Part shown: in pieces, positions 6,759 through 14,313 of the stretch
Layout: each line of letters starts with the position of its first letter
Position numbering within the stretch: position 1 is the stretch's first letter
Origin: Gammaproteobacteria bacterium
GTDB lineage: Bacteria > Pseudomonadota > Gammaproteobacteria > SZUA-229
Direction: 5' to 3'
Assembly: GCA_026197015.1 (NCBI GenBank)
Contig: JAPHRB010000121.1
Coordinates: forward strand, 1 to 16,421
DNA: 16,421 nt
Notes under the pieces: generated by a model
Told to the model about the DNA's origin: nothing
The model's input: the letters and a program-made list of their open reading frames with translations, nothing else
Database searches by the model: none
Translations under genes and position numbers: made by a program

Positions 6759-7973
6759 ATGAAAAGTTCAAGTAAATTATCAGACACTGACCTATGCGTA
6801 ATGTGCGGCATGTGCCTGCCAAACTGCCCGACATACCAGCTCTACCAGACCGAAACGGAGTCCCCAAGAGGCAGAATAGCCCTAATTCAAGCGATAGATC
6901 AACAGCACACAAAAGTAGATGCCAGGGCTTTACTTCATATAGACCATTGCCTTAGCTGCCTGAATTGTGAAACCATTTGTCCTTCTAAGGTCCCCTATGG
7001 AAAAATAATTGATGATTTTCGAGATCAGTTTAATTCGTCTATAAAAAAATCTTACTTAAGCCGGGCGATATTAAAACAGTCCACAAAACCCAATGGCCTG
7101 GAAAATTTATTTAAGATTGCTAACAAACCCGTTATTAAACAGATTCTCCGCCTCGGCCCTTCAGGTTTAAAAACTACTGCATTACATACCACCGAAAACA
7201 CAGCAGAAATAAAAACCTTTTATGCTGGCGCATATTCCGAAGCTGAAAATCGTCGTGGTGAAGTCACCCTGTTTACCGGCTGCATTGGGAAATCGTCTGA
7301 CTACAACAGCATCAAGGATGCTGTTGTGATACTTAACAGCCTTGGTTTTGATGTTAATATTCCTCAGCAGCAATATTGTTGCGGGGCGCTACATCAACAT
7401 AACGGGCAACAGAAACAGGCCAGTCAATTACTAATAGAAAACCAGCACCAACTTGAAAAACTAAAATCAGATTTTATATTATTTTTTAGCCCGGCCTGTG
7501 GCGAAAATCTGCAGCAGCTTGAAAACCTGGCCGTGTTCGATGTTCGCTCATTCATCCTGGGTGAACTGCAGCAGCAGGATTTATCTTTTAAAAAGCCAGA
7601 TCAGCCTGTTGCACTACACGAAAGCTGCAGTCACAGAAACAGACTGAAACTTAAAACACTAAACTATGATTTAATAAACTGTGTGCCAGATGTGCACATA
7701 TTAGAATCCAGCAATCCTTCACTCTGCTGTGGTGCTAGCGGCATCCAGTCAATTGATTACCCTGAACAATCTCAGGCTTTATTGCAGGCAAAATTATCAA
7801 GTTTTGAATTAACAAAAACAAATATACTCATTAGTGACAACATTGGTTGCAGCCTGCATATAAAATCATCTATATCCGGGTATAATCCCAATATTGAAAT
7901 AATACACCCTGTTAGTTTTCTGGCTCGCCAGTTAACCATTAACAACCAACCAGAAACCGAAGTTACCCGTTAA
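6759..7973 (+). CDS. GlcF-like (Fe-S)-binding protein, two 4Fe-4S clusters plus two CCG domains
   Basis: Resembles the electron-transferring subunit of glycolate/lactate oxidases, which takes electrons from a flavoprotein and hands them to the quinone pool at the inner membrane. In 404 residues: C13/C16/C19/C23 and C64/C67/C70/C74 each followed by proline, the classic pair of 4Fe-4S motifs; then two cysteine-rich domains, one with FTGCIG and CCGALHQHNG (about residues 170-215), one with HESCSH and CCGASG (about 285-325). Length is normal for GlcF. No flavoprotein glcD/glcE partner is adjacent, so I leave the symbol empty; the FAD/Fe-S fusion at the left edge already has its own clusters. The stop overlaps the coq7 start by one base (TAATG), implying coupled translation. 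The ATG has only a weak ribosome binding site. Confidence 0.88.
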   Translation: MKSSSKLSDTDLCVMCGMCLPNCPTYQLYQTETESPRGRIALIQAIDQQHTKVDARALLHIDHCLSCLNCETICPSKVPYGKIIDDFRDQFNSSIKKSYLSRAILKQSTKPNGLENLFKIANKPVIKQILRLGPSGLKTTALHTTENTAEIKTFYAGAYSEAENRRGEVTLFTGCIGKSSDYNSIKDAVVILNSLGFDVNIPQQQYCCGALHQHNGQQKQASQLLIENQHQLEKLKSDFILFFSPACGENLQQLENLAVFDVRSFILGELQQQDLSFKKPDQPVALHESCSHRNRLKLKTLNYDLINCVPDVHILESSNPSLCCGASGIQSIDYPEQSQALLQAKLSSFELTKTNILISDNIGCSLHIKSSISGYNPNIEIIHPVSFLARQLTINNQPETEVTR

Positions 7974-8611
7974 TGCGAAACCTGAACCCTATTGATCAGT
8001 TAATTGTGCAGTCTGATCATGCTCTACGCACTATTTTTGGCAAGCCAGCCACAACAGAGAGAGTTAACCCCTCTCAAGATACCGCTGAAAGCAAGCTCAA
8101 CGAAACTGAGCGCAAGTTATCCTCCAGTCTGATGAGAGTAAATCATTCTGGCGAAGTATCGGCTCAGGCCCTCTATCAGGGTCAGGCGTTAACGGCACGT
8201 CTCGACACCGTAAGAGAAAGCATGCAACGAGCAGCGCTAGAAGAAAACGATCATCTGGCATGGACCGAACAGCGCCTGAACGAATTATCGAGCCAGAAGA
8301 GCCTGTTAAACCCTGTCTGGTATGGCGGCTCATTTGCTATCGGCGCCATCGCCGGTTTACTGGGTGATAAATGGAGCCTGGGTTTTGTTGCCGAGACCGA
8401 ACATCAGGTAATAAGGCATCTAGATGAACACCTTGAAAAACTACCTGAAAACGACGCACGTAGCGAAGCTGTTCTTAAACAAATGAAAACAGATGAGGCG
8501 TTTCATGCAACGGTCGCTCTAGAGGGAGGTGGCGCAGAATTGCCATGGCCAGTTAAAAAACTGATGTCGGCGATGTCTAAGGTAATGACGACTTCGGCAT
8601 ATTATATTTAA
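7973..8611 (+). CDS. coq7: Coq7-type 3-demethoxyubiquinol 3-hydroxylase
   Basis: Di-iron monooxygenase for the late ring hydroxylation of ubiquinone, replacing the flavoenzyme UbiF in many proteobacteria; peripheral on the inner membrane. The 212 residues show the carboxylate-bridged di-iron ligands in order: E61 in MRVNHSGEVSAQALYQGQ, E91 and H94 in EENDHLAW, E143 in AETEHQVI, and E175 and H178 in TDEAFHAT. The hydrophobic GGSFAIGAIAGLLGD stretch (residues 118-132) is typical of the membrane-contacting part of the family. Translation probably depends on ribosomes ending the preceding Fe-S gene, since the start lies in its stop codon. Activity needs oxygen, so the organism makes ubiquinone under aerobic or microaerobic conditions. 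Confidence 0.96.
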   Translation: MRNLNPIDQLIVQSDHALRTIFGKPATTERVNPSQDTAESKLNETERKLSSSLMRVNHSGEVSAQALYQGQALTARLDTVRESMQRAALEENDHLAWTEQRLNELSSQKSLLNPVWYGGSFAIGAIAGLLGDKWSLGFVAETEHQVIRHLDEHLEKLPENDARSEAVLKQMKTDEAFHATVALEGGGAELPWPVKKLMSAMSKVMTTSAYYI

Positions 8612-8644
8612 AACACTTTATACGCGAAAGATACTAACCAGCTT

Positions 8645-9154
8645 CTAGCCAGCCTCTACCCAGTGGTCATGATCTTCATTTGCGAGTTTAGCAGGCTGTA
8701 TATTTTCACCACCCACTTCCGCTGTCCACTGACTGATTTTTTTCAACAATAAATTTCTATCCACTGGTTTTTGCATATAGTCTTTAGCGCCCAGCTTTAA
8801 ACCCCAGGTTTTATCAGATTCCTGGTTTGAACCACTGATAATAATAATAGGTATATGCCCGGTATCTGCCTGACGGCTTAAGTAACGAGTAGCCTGAAAA
8901 CCATTAATCTCAGGCATCACTATATCCATCAGCACTAAATCAGGCTTAACATGGCGCGCCATTAAAATACCCTGCTTGCCGTTTTCCGCAGTATAGGTTT
9001 TTACACCTTCAGCTTTAAGCATTTTTTCCAGGGCAAAAAGTTGAGTGCGTGAATCATCAACAATGAGAATGGATAAACCATCACGGAGTGTTATTTGCGA
9101 TGAGTTAGTGGTTCTATTGTGACCAAACCACAGGTTTAGAAGTTTGCTTTTCAT
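8645..9154 (-). CDS. Single-domain response regulator (CheY/PilH-like receiver)
   Basis: Phosphoacceptor protein of a two-component or chemotaxis-like pathway without a DNA-binding output domain. After an N-terminal extension of about 25 residues, the receiver domain carries acidic pocket D33-D34 (ILIVDDSRTQ), phosphoacceptor D77 (LVLMDIVMPEINGF), switch serine S107 (IIIISGSN) and K129 in GAKDYMQKPV; a C-terminal tail of about 25 residues follows. The wording is closest to PilH-type twitching regulators. No histidine kinase is in the window. It converges on coq7 with a 33-base gap and follows the paralogue pair on the same strand after 80 bases containing operator-like repeats. No clear ribosome binding site precedes the ATG; the 169-residue length assumes it is used. 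Confidence 0.93.
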   Translation of the reverse strand: MKSKLLNLWFGHNRTTNSSQITLRDGLSILIVDDSRTQLFALEKMLKAEGVKTYTAENGKQGILMARHVKPDLVLMDIVMPEINGFQATRYLSRQADTGHIPIIIISGSNQESDKTWGLKLGAKDYMQKPVDRNLLLKKISQWTAEVGGENIQPAKLANEDHDHWVEAG

Positions 9155-9171
9155 TTTAGTGACAACCCATT

Positions 9172-9215
9172 TTACATTTAACTCTTAAGTTTAAGAGTAG
9201 AATCTTACATTTAAC
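9172..9215. promoter_or_regulatory. Inverted repeat flanked by direct repeats before the response regulator
   Basis: ACTCTTAA/TTAAGAGT (9181-9198) is a perfect 8-base inverted repeat with two bases between arms. It is flanked by two exact 11-base direct repeats TTACATTTAAC (9172-9182 and 9205-9215) spaced 33 bases, about three helical turns. With TAAAAT at 9173-9168 as a possible -10 box for the response regulator, the palindrome would cover the -35 zone, as a repressor site does. The binding protein is unknown. Confidence 0.4.
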
Positions 9216-9234
9216 GACTAAAGTCTGAGATGAA

Positions 9235-9627
9235 TTATACTACAGGAAACCCAATAGTAATAACCGGTCGGTTATGTTCATCTTTATGAGCACTAAGATG
9301 TAAATTTACGGGTTCTGGCTGACGCTGACCATGCAATGCATCATTTGATACACGATAAACCCGGAAGTCATACTCCAGATCTTCAAGTCGACCATGCAAT
9401 GCACTCGCTGCCATAAACAATACGTGCCTCAGGCGTTGCAATACAGCCAGTTCGTCATAAGCACGACCCTCTTGCGCTATTAGCTCTACACAGTCTTCCC
9501 ATACTTGAGCAGACATGAAAACAGGGCGCCTGAAATTAAACAGGCGAGCCGTGCTAGTAACGTCTCGAAGATCAGCACTCTGATCGTAATTTAACTGTAT
9601 ATTATCGTCTGTAAACATAGCTACCAC
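9235..9627 (-). CDS. Small conserved protein, paralogue B of tandem pair (DUF6573-like, tentative)
   Basis: Function not known. The 130-residue soluble protein has no signal peptide, membrane segment or metal motif. From memory its layout (a short RDV..TA start, a hydrophobic VFMSAQVWEDCVE segment, a helix, then a C-terminal strand pair ending PVITIGFP) resembles DUF6573, an accessory family often seen on phages and plasmids; this is a tentative assignment. It is clearly homologous to its upstream neighbour: DELAVLQRLRHVLFMA plus the following SALHGR are shared with a single substitution. I chose the GTG start at 9627 because AGGTGAG at the end of the preceding gene is correctly spaced for it; an ATG at 9618 is possible. 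Only six bases separate the two genes, so they are co-transcribed and probably coupled. Confidence 0.75.
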   Translation of the reverse strand: MVAMFTDDNIQLNYDQSADLRDVTSTARLFNFRRPVFMSAQVWEDCVELIAQEGRAYDELAVLQRLRHVLFMAASALHGRLEDLEYDFRVYRVSNDALHGQRQPEPVNLHLSAHKDEHNRPVITIGFPVV

Positions 9628-9633
9628 GTTCGT

Positions 9634-10002
9634 CTACTCACCTGGATGCTTGATTGTTACCTGAGGTTTATTTTCTTCACTGGTGCTCGCTACGAGCTTC
9701 AACGTTGTTTGCTCAGGCCTGGATGTTTCGCCATCATTAGGGACACGGTGAATACTAAACTCACACTCTAAATCAGCAACGCGCCCATGCAGTGCACTAG
9801 AGGCCATAAACAGTACATGTCTGAGACGCTGCAATACAGCTAGCTCATCTATGTTTCTGCCATTTGTCCCAGTTAATTCGACACAGTCTTTCCAGACACG
9901 TTCTGACATAAAAACAGAACGATTAAAACTAAAAAGCTTTGCCGTGCTACTCACGTCCCTTTGATATAAAAGCTCTTCCTGAAACTGTGCATTACTCTGC
10001 AT
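9634..10002 (-). CDS. Small conserved protein, paralogue A of tandem pair (DUF6573-like, tentative)
   Basis: Function not known. The longest reading starts at 10026, but GGTGGA lies 7-8 bases before the ATG at 10002, giving MQSNAQFQEELLYQRDVSS and 122 residues; this matches the length of its paralogue better. It shares the RDV-(S/T)-STA-LF opening, the VFMS..VW.DCVEL segment, the central DELAVLQRLRHVLFMA helix and the C-terminal VTI strand with the downstream copy, while the loop after RVPND and the last ten residues have diverged. The pair is an old tandem duplication rather than a recent one. Neighbours are a response regulator downstream and a pseudo-ATPase gene upstream on the same strand, 234 bases away. 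Confidence 0.75.
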   Translation of the reverse strand: MQSNAQFQEELLYQRDVSSTAKLFSFNRSVFMSERVWKDCVELTGTNGRNIDELAVLQRLRHVLFMASSALHGRVADLECEFSIHRVPNDGETSRPEQTTLKLVASTSEENKPQVTIKHPGE

Positions 10003-10183
10003 GTGAAATTCCACCAAATACCTCAATCGTGAATATAGTCTATTACTTAGTTCTAATAATCACTGTTAATCGGGTCACAAAAACAACTCTAAATCAATTC
10101 CTGTCACAAGTATGTAGGTATTTTTCCTAACTTAATCAAGGACTTTGATAACTAATCCAGATTTTATCTGATAAACGGTCACA

Positions 10184-10214
10184 TTTAAGCTAATTTAAGG
10201 CTCATTAGCTTAAA
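10184..10214. repeat. Long perfect stem-loop between the pseudo-ATPase gene and the paralogue pair
   Basis: TTTAAGCTAAT and ATTAGCTTAAA form a perfect 11-base inverted repeat around a 9-base loop. It lies 22 bases past the stop of the minus-strand gene at 10236-11096, where a terminator would be expected, but no T-tract follows in that direction and the stem is AT-rich. It may be a weak terminator, an RNA-stabilising hairpin, or an operator for the paralogue pair. The rest of 10027-10183 contains repeated GTCACA words but no clear promoter. Confidence 0.45.
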
Positions 10215-10235
10215 AATCGACTGTTTTATTATAGC

Positions 10236-11096
10236 TTAACTAGATATCTCAATCTCTTCATGAATTTCTTTACTGAGAAGAATTTCCTCCAGTACATTAT
10301 CAAGAGATGACTGCAATTCTTCACTATCTAACAATGACCGATTGATGTTTTCAACCCAGCCAAACAGTGACACTTTTAACTGCTGCTTATTATGCACATG
10401 CTCTTCAATATCAAATGCCAGACGCTGATATTCCTCTATTGTCGGGGTCAGCTTCAAGTCACTAAATAAAATATGAAGCGCTGCAAGCCAGTTACAATTT
10501 TGCTCATCCAGACCCAGCTCTAGCGCGGTCACTTTAGTTACTGCACGGTTACTTTCGCTAATCCACAATCTGAAAGAAACGCTTTGCAGTGAGTGATATA
10601 GAGGCTCATCAGAAATCAAAAAAACATTTAAATTTAATAAGTTAGCCTGATATTGCACATCACTGTAACGCCACACCCCTGATTGTAAAAACTCATATAA
10701 GCGAATATGGTTTAAAAACTGCGTGTGCTGCAACTGGTCCAGGATAAGAACGGTTCTCTCAGCTTCACTCTGCGCACAGGCTTCAGTTAGTATTCGATCC
10801 AGAGCCTCTATCGGAGGTTCTTCAATTATTTCTTCACCTTCCTGTATGCGAATAATCTGCGGCACGGGTTTGTCTTTACCAAACTCATAATAGAGCACTT
10901 GCGGGGCTTCTAATGCATTTGCCAAAGCATGAGCAAAAGCGGTACGCCTTCGACCACAATCACCATCAACATGCAAACAACGAATATGCTCAGTCGGATT
11001 ACTTAAATAACACAGTACCGCATGGTCATAGCTTTCACTGGATGTGAATCCATGTTGCGATAAACAGGATTTAAGACCACCTTTAAATAGATACAT
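10236..11096 (-). CDS. Probable P-loop pseudo-ATPase (degenerate Walker A), unknown function
   Basis: I do not recognise a named family. From the ATG at 11096 the protein has 286 residues, starting MYLFKGGLKSCLSQHGF. An NTPase-like core is suggested by VDGDCGRRRTAF (Walker A position, residues about 43-54), VLILDQLQ (Walker B-like, about 116-123) and VFLISDEP (sensor-like, about 158-165). The Walker A lysine is replaced by arginine and the Walker B glutamate by glutamine, so ATP hydrolysis is doubtful. The C-terminal 80 residues are acidic and helical, ending EIHEEIEISS. A longer reading starts at 11159; the shorter start leaves 114 bases for the divergent promoters, but neither has a convincing ribosome binding site. 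It faces away from the Ycf46-like AAA+ gene, which suggests a functional link. Confidence 0.7.
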   Translation of the reverse strand: MYLFKGGLKSCLSQHGFTSSESYDHAVLCYLSNPTEHIRCLHVDGDCGRRRTAFAHALANALEAPQVLYYEFGKDKPVPQIIRIQEGEEIIEEPPIEALDRILTEACAQSEAERTVLILDQLQHTQFLNHIRLYEFLQSGVWRYSDVQYQANLLNLNVFLISDEPLYHSLQSVSFRLWISESNRAVTKVTALELGLDEQNCNWLAALHILFSDLKLTPTIEEYQRLAFDIEEHVHNKQQLKVSLFGWVENINRSLLDSEELQSSLDNVLEEILLSKEIHEEIEISS

Positions 11097-11210
11097 AATT
11101 AAAATTTTCTGCCGATATGTTATGTTTACAACATTGCCGCACAAGTTAACTACATGCAACCCAAATTACTATAACTTGCAGATTAATAAACAATTATAAC
11201 GGATAACCTT

Positions 11211-12683
11211 ATGCCGGATAGTCGCGACCTGGAGCTTTTAATTCATGGGCATGTGCCTATTATTACCATCGAAACCCACGAAGAAAACCGCGCCCTGGAA
11301 CTTATCACTAATGCTTCACGTAAAAAATTTCTACCTACATTCAAATGGACGGTAACTGATGGTTTACAGCGTCTTGATTTAAGCCTCGACCCTCAGCGCC
11401 ATGTATCAGACCCACAGGATGGTCTGAAACATATCAAATCCTCTGCCTTGCAGGGTGTGTATATATTGCTCGATTTTGATCCTTACTTAAAAGACCCGGT
11501 CAACATTCGCCTTTTAAAAGAAATAGCGATGATCTTTGATGGTAACAAAGGCAAAATTATTTTACTCAGTCATCTGCTGAATTTGCCAGACAACTTACAA
11601 TCCATGTCCTGTAATTTCTCTCTTAACCTGCCCTCTGCAAAAGTGCTTGAAAAAATGATTCGAGACGAGGCCCACAAGTGGCAGGCTTCAGAAAACCAGC
11701 GAGTTCGCACAGACAGGGAAACGCTTGACAGGCTTATTCAGAATCTTTCAGGTTTAACACACAGAGACTCTAAACGTTTGATTAGAAACGCCATTATTGA
11801 TGACGGGGCTATTACCGAATCTGATTTACCTGGCGTTATGCAGGCAAAATATAAATTACTTAACCGCGATGACGTGCTTTCTTTCGAATTTGAAACCGCA
11901 CATTTTTCTGAACTGGCCGGTATGCAAAAATTAAAAAACTGGCTTAAACAACGCCAGTCTATTTTTACCCAGGATTCAAAAACAAAGCTGGACGTACCAA
12001 AAGGAATTTTATTGTTAGGCGTTCAGGGTTGCGGCAAAAGCCTTGCTGCTAAAACCGTTGCCGGCATCTGGGGCGTACCTTTACTACGTCTTGATTTCGG
12101 CCGCCTGTATGACAAATATGTTGGTGAAACAGAAAAAAATTTACGCCAGGCATTACACACTGCCGAGGTTATGTCACCTTGCGTTCTGTGGATTGATGAA
12201 CTGGAAAAAGGCATTGCATCCGGTAATGACGATCAGGGCACATCAAAACGTTTACTAGGCTCTTTATTAACCTGGATGGCAGAAAAGTCTGCAAGGGTAT
12301 TTATTGTTGCAACGGCTAACCAGATCGATACACTACCGCCAGAATTAATTCGTAAAGGTCGTCTGGATGAAATATTTTTCGTTGATTTACCCAATACACT
12401 AAACCGCTCAGAAATTTTTAAAATTCATTTTGAAAAACGTGAAATCAATTATTCTGAAATAGATTTTGATCAGGTAGCCGAAGCCAGTAATGGTTTTTCA
12501 GGGTCTGAAATTGAGCAAGCAGTGGTATCTGCAATTTACAGCTGTCACGCTACAGAGACTCAAATAAACACTGAAATCATATTACAGGAAATAAATAATA
12601 CTCGCCCACTTTCAGTTGTCATGGCAGAACAAATTCAAAATTTACGCGCCTGGGCAAACCAAAGAACAGTACCTGTTGATTAG
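11211..12683 (+). CDS. Ycf46-like AAA+ ATPase
   Basis: ATP-driven remodelling protein of the family named after chloroplast/cyanobacterial Ycf46; the bacterial role is not established and cyanobacterial members have been linked to inorganic-carbon responses. The 490 residues consist of an N-terminal domain of about 220 residues (ELLIHGHVPIITIETHEE at the start, YILLDFDPYL near 84-93) typical of the family, then one AAA+ module: Walker A GVQGCGKS (270-277), pore-loop-like YDKYVGETEKN (300-310), Walker B VLWIDELEKG (325-334), sensor 1 ATAN with N370, and arginine-finger region IRKGRLDE (380-387); a lid domain with GFSGSEIEQAV follows. All catalytic residues are intact. ACGGAT precedes the ATG at suitable spacing. 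It is divergent from the pseudo-ATPase gene and converges on mreD. Confidence 0.92.
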   Translation: MPDSRDLELLIHGHVPIITIETHEENRALELITNASRKKFLPTFKWTVTDGLQRLDLSLDPQRHVSDPQDGLKHIKSSALQGVYILLDFDPYLKDPVNIRLLKEIAMIFDGNKGKIILLSHLLNLPDNLQSMSCNFSLNLPSAKVLEKMIRDEAHKWQASENQRVRTDRETLDRLIQNLSGLTHRDSKRLIRNAIIDDGAITESDLPGVMQAKYKLLNRDDVLSFEFETAHFSELAGMQKLKNWLKQRQSIFTQDSKTKLDVPKGILLLGVQGCGKSLAAKTVAGIWGVPLLRLDFGRLYDKYVGETEKNLRQALHTAEVMSPCVLWIDELEKGIASGNDDQGTSKRLLGSLLTWMAEKSARVFIVATANQIDTLPPELIRKGRLDEIFFVDLPNTLNRSEIFKIHFEKREINYSEIDFDQVAEASNGFSGSEIEQAVVSAIYSCHATETQINTEIILQEINNTRPLSVVMAEQIQNLRAWANQRTVPVD

Positions 12684-12710
12684 CTTTTTTAGAAAATCTG
12701 CCACGTAAAA

Positions 12711-13202
12711 TTAAAAACGGCTAGACACCGTAAATCGTCTTCGCAGATCTCTTAATACAATAAATAACCAGGGCCAGAGAATAGCCCCTGTTAGCGCGGG
12801 TAAAAAATACAGGCCAATGTCGGGCGCCTGGCCTACTATACCGCTCACCCATAACACCATAACCTGTTTAACAAGCAACAACAGCATCACGACCAACGCC
12901 TGTTGTGCCAGTGAAAACACACGAATGCGCTGATACTGAGTACTAATAACAAATACCACAAGCACCAGACCTAATGCATGCTGACCGATAATAGCCCCCT
13001 GAGTCACATCAAGTAAGAGCCCTACAACCCAGGCCATGGTGACACCAATGCGTTCCGGCATTGCCAGGGCCCAGTACATAAGCACCAGAACAACCCATTC
13101 TGGCCTCGCATACTCTAACCAGTCAGGAAGTGGCCACATACCCAGCATCAGGGCAATTATAAGTGTTGGAATTACAATTCGAAAGCAATTCTGAGAGCGC
13201 AT
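12711..13202 (-). CDS. mreD: Rod shape-determining protein MreD
   Basis: Integral inner-membrane component of the elongasome that links MreC and cytoplasmic MreB to lateral wall synthesis. The 163 residues (E. coli form is about the same) are almost entirely hydrophobic, with five to six membrane segments. Family landmarks are RPEWVVLVLMYWALAMPERIGVTM in two adjoining pieces and the GLLLDVTQGAIIGQHALGL segment (around residues 60-80). Its ATG overlaps the mreC stop by one base (TAATG), so translation is coupled. The gene is last in its operon; only 27 bases separate it from the converging AAA+ gene, and no strong terminator is seen between them. Confidence 0.96.
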   Translation of the reverse strand: MRSQNCFRIVIPTLIIALMLGMWPLPDWLEYARPEWVVLVLMYWALAMPERIGVTMAWVVGLLLDVTQGAIIGQHALGLVLVVFVISTQYQRIRVFSLAQQALVVMLLLLVKQVMVLWVSGIVGQAPDIGLYFLPALTGAILWPWLFIVLRDLRRRFTVSSRF

Positions 13203-14086
13203 TATTTTTTCACAGCCCTAGATTCATCGTCAACTGGTTTGGTAATTACAACATCTTTAACCTGCATCTTATGCCATACCAGTAAAACCTCTCGACTCCT
13301 GTCCAGGTGCGCAACCGGCTCGGCTAAAACAGTTGCAAAAGACTCACCTGCAGCCCTCTCAATTGAGGTTATACGCCCCACAGGATAATTGGGTGGAAAA
13401 CGCCCACCCAGACCTGAGGTAGTAATGACATCACCAATCTCAAGATCTGCATTATGAGGAATATAACGCAACTCAAGCAACTGTGAATTACCTGTTCCAA
13501 ACGCCGTACTACGTAAACCACTACGACTTACCTGCACCGGGATTGCATGACTCGGATCAGAAATTAATAAAGCAGTAGAAGAAAAAAGTCCTAGATGTAC
13601 AACCTGCCCCATAACACCCCAGGCATCAATAATAGGCTGCCCGATATAGACTTCTTTATTACGGCCCTTATTTAAAATGACCTGTTGTTTATAGGGGTCT
13701 AAATCAATCGCGAGAATTTCAGCCACTAAAACCAGCTCACCGACTTTTGGCTGAGCACTTAACATCTTTCGTAATCGATCATTTTCGTTTTCAAGCACGC
13801 TCAATTTTTGCAAACTAACCTGTGCTCGCAACTGCTGCTCCTGTAACTTGCGATTATCATCAAGCAACTGCTGACGGGAACTCAGTGACTTATCACCCCA
13901 GTCAACCAGTTGTGAAGGCAAATTAATGGTATATCGAAGCGGGTAAACAACATAACTTTCAATAGCGTCACGCACTGTTTCCAGAGCTTGCCAACGATGA
14001 TCAGCTACCATAACAACGACAGAGGCTATCACCAATAAAATGGTGCGTAATGTAACTGATGGACCTTGTAAAAATAATGACTGCAT
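13202..14086 (-). CDS. mreC: Rod shape-determining protein MreC
   Basis: Bitopic inner-membrane protein whose periplasmic part scaffolds PBP2/RodA and connects to MreB and MreD. In 294 residues: short cytoplasmic tail with the conserved FLQGPSVTLR, one membrane segment (about 13-28), a periplasmic coiled coil (about 70-112, SSRQQLLDDNRKLQEQ onward), then two beta domains with GQPIIDAWGVMGQVV (149-163), DPSHAIPVQV and the TSGLGGRFPPNYPVG signature. It lacks the long proline-rich tail of E. coli MreC. It overlaps mreD by one base. No ribosome binding site of quality is seen before the ATG, but the alignment with E. coli MreC starts at this methionine. It is separated from mreB by an unusually long, repeat-filled gap. 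Confidence 0.97.
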   Translation of the reverse strand: MQSLFLQGPSVTLRTILLVIASVVVMVADHRWQALETVRDAIESYVVYPLRYTINLPSQLVDWGDKSLSSRQQLLDDNRKLQEQQLRAQVSLQKLSVLENENDRLRKMLSAQPKVGELVLVAEILAIDLDPYKQQVILNKGRNKEVYIGQPIIDAWGVMGQVVHLGLFSSTALLISDPSHAIPVQVSRSGLRSTAFGTGNSQLLELRYIPHNADLEIGDVITTSGLGGRFPPNYPVGRITSIERAAGESFATVLAEPVAHLDRSREVLLVWHKMQVKDVVITKPVDDESRAVKK

Positions 14087-14128
14087 AAAACGGCATTAAG
14101 CCCAATGTTTAAAAATGATTATTCACTT

Positions 14129-14157
14129 AAAAAAAAACGAATTATAAATTCGTTTTT
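14129..14157 (-). terminator. Terminator-like hairpin between mreB and mreC
   Basis: Read on the minus strand, ACGAATT pairs with AATTCGT around a three-base loop and is followed by nine T; flanking A/T pairs can lengthen the stem. The stem is AT-rich, so it is probably a partial terminator. Its place between mreB and mreC would raise mreB expression over mreCD, a ratio control also known in E. coli by other means. Confidence 0.5.
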
Positions 14158-14187
14158 CATTTTGTAATTTGTATTCCAGCAATGATC

Positions 14188-14313
14188 TGAACAATGTTAA
14201 TTATTGTTCATATTGCCTCTGTGTGTTTCCATATCGAGGCGAAAAATGTGAGTTTACAAGTGTAAATGTCCATTTTCTAACGAAGAGCTGGGCGCTCACA
14301 CTAGAACAATACT
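14188..14313. repeat. Structured repeat, copy 1 (degenerate)
   Basis: First copy of a tandem element with a 115-base period. Its 58-base stretch 14243-14300 is identical to 14358-14415 in copy 2, while its left arm (14199-14225) differs at a few positions and its right arm lacks about eight bases matching GAGGCAAG. It begins with TGAACAAT/ATTGTTCA (14188-14210), the same palindrome type found at the junction of the two copies (14303-14325), which hints at a further lost copy to the left. Confidence 0.85.
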
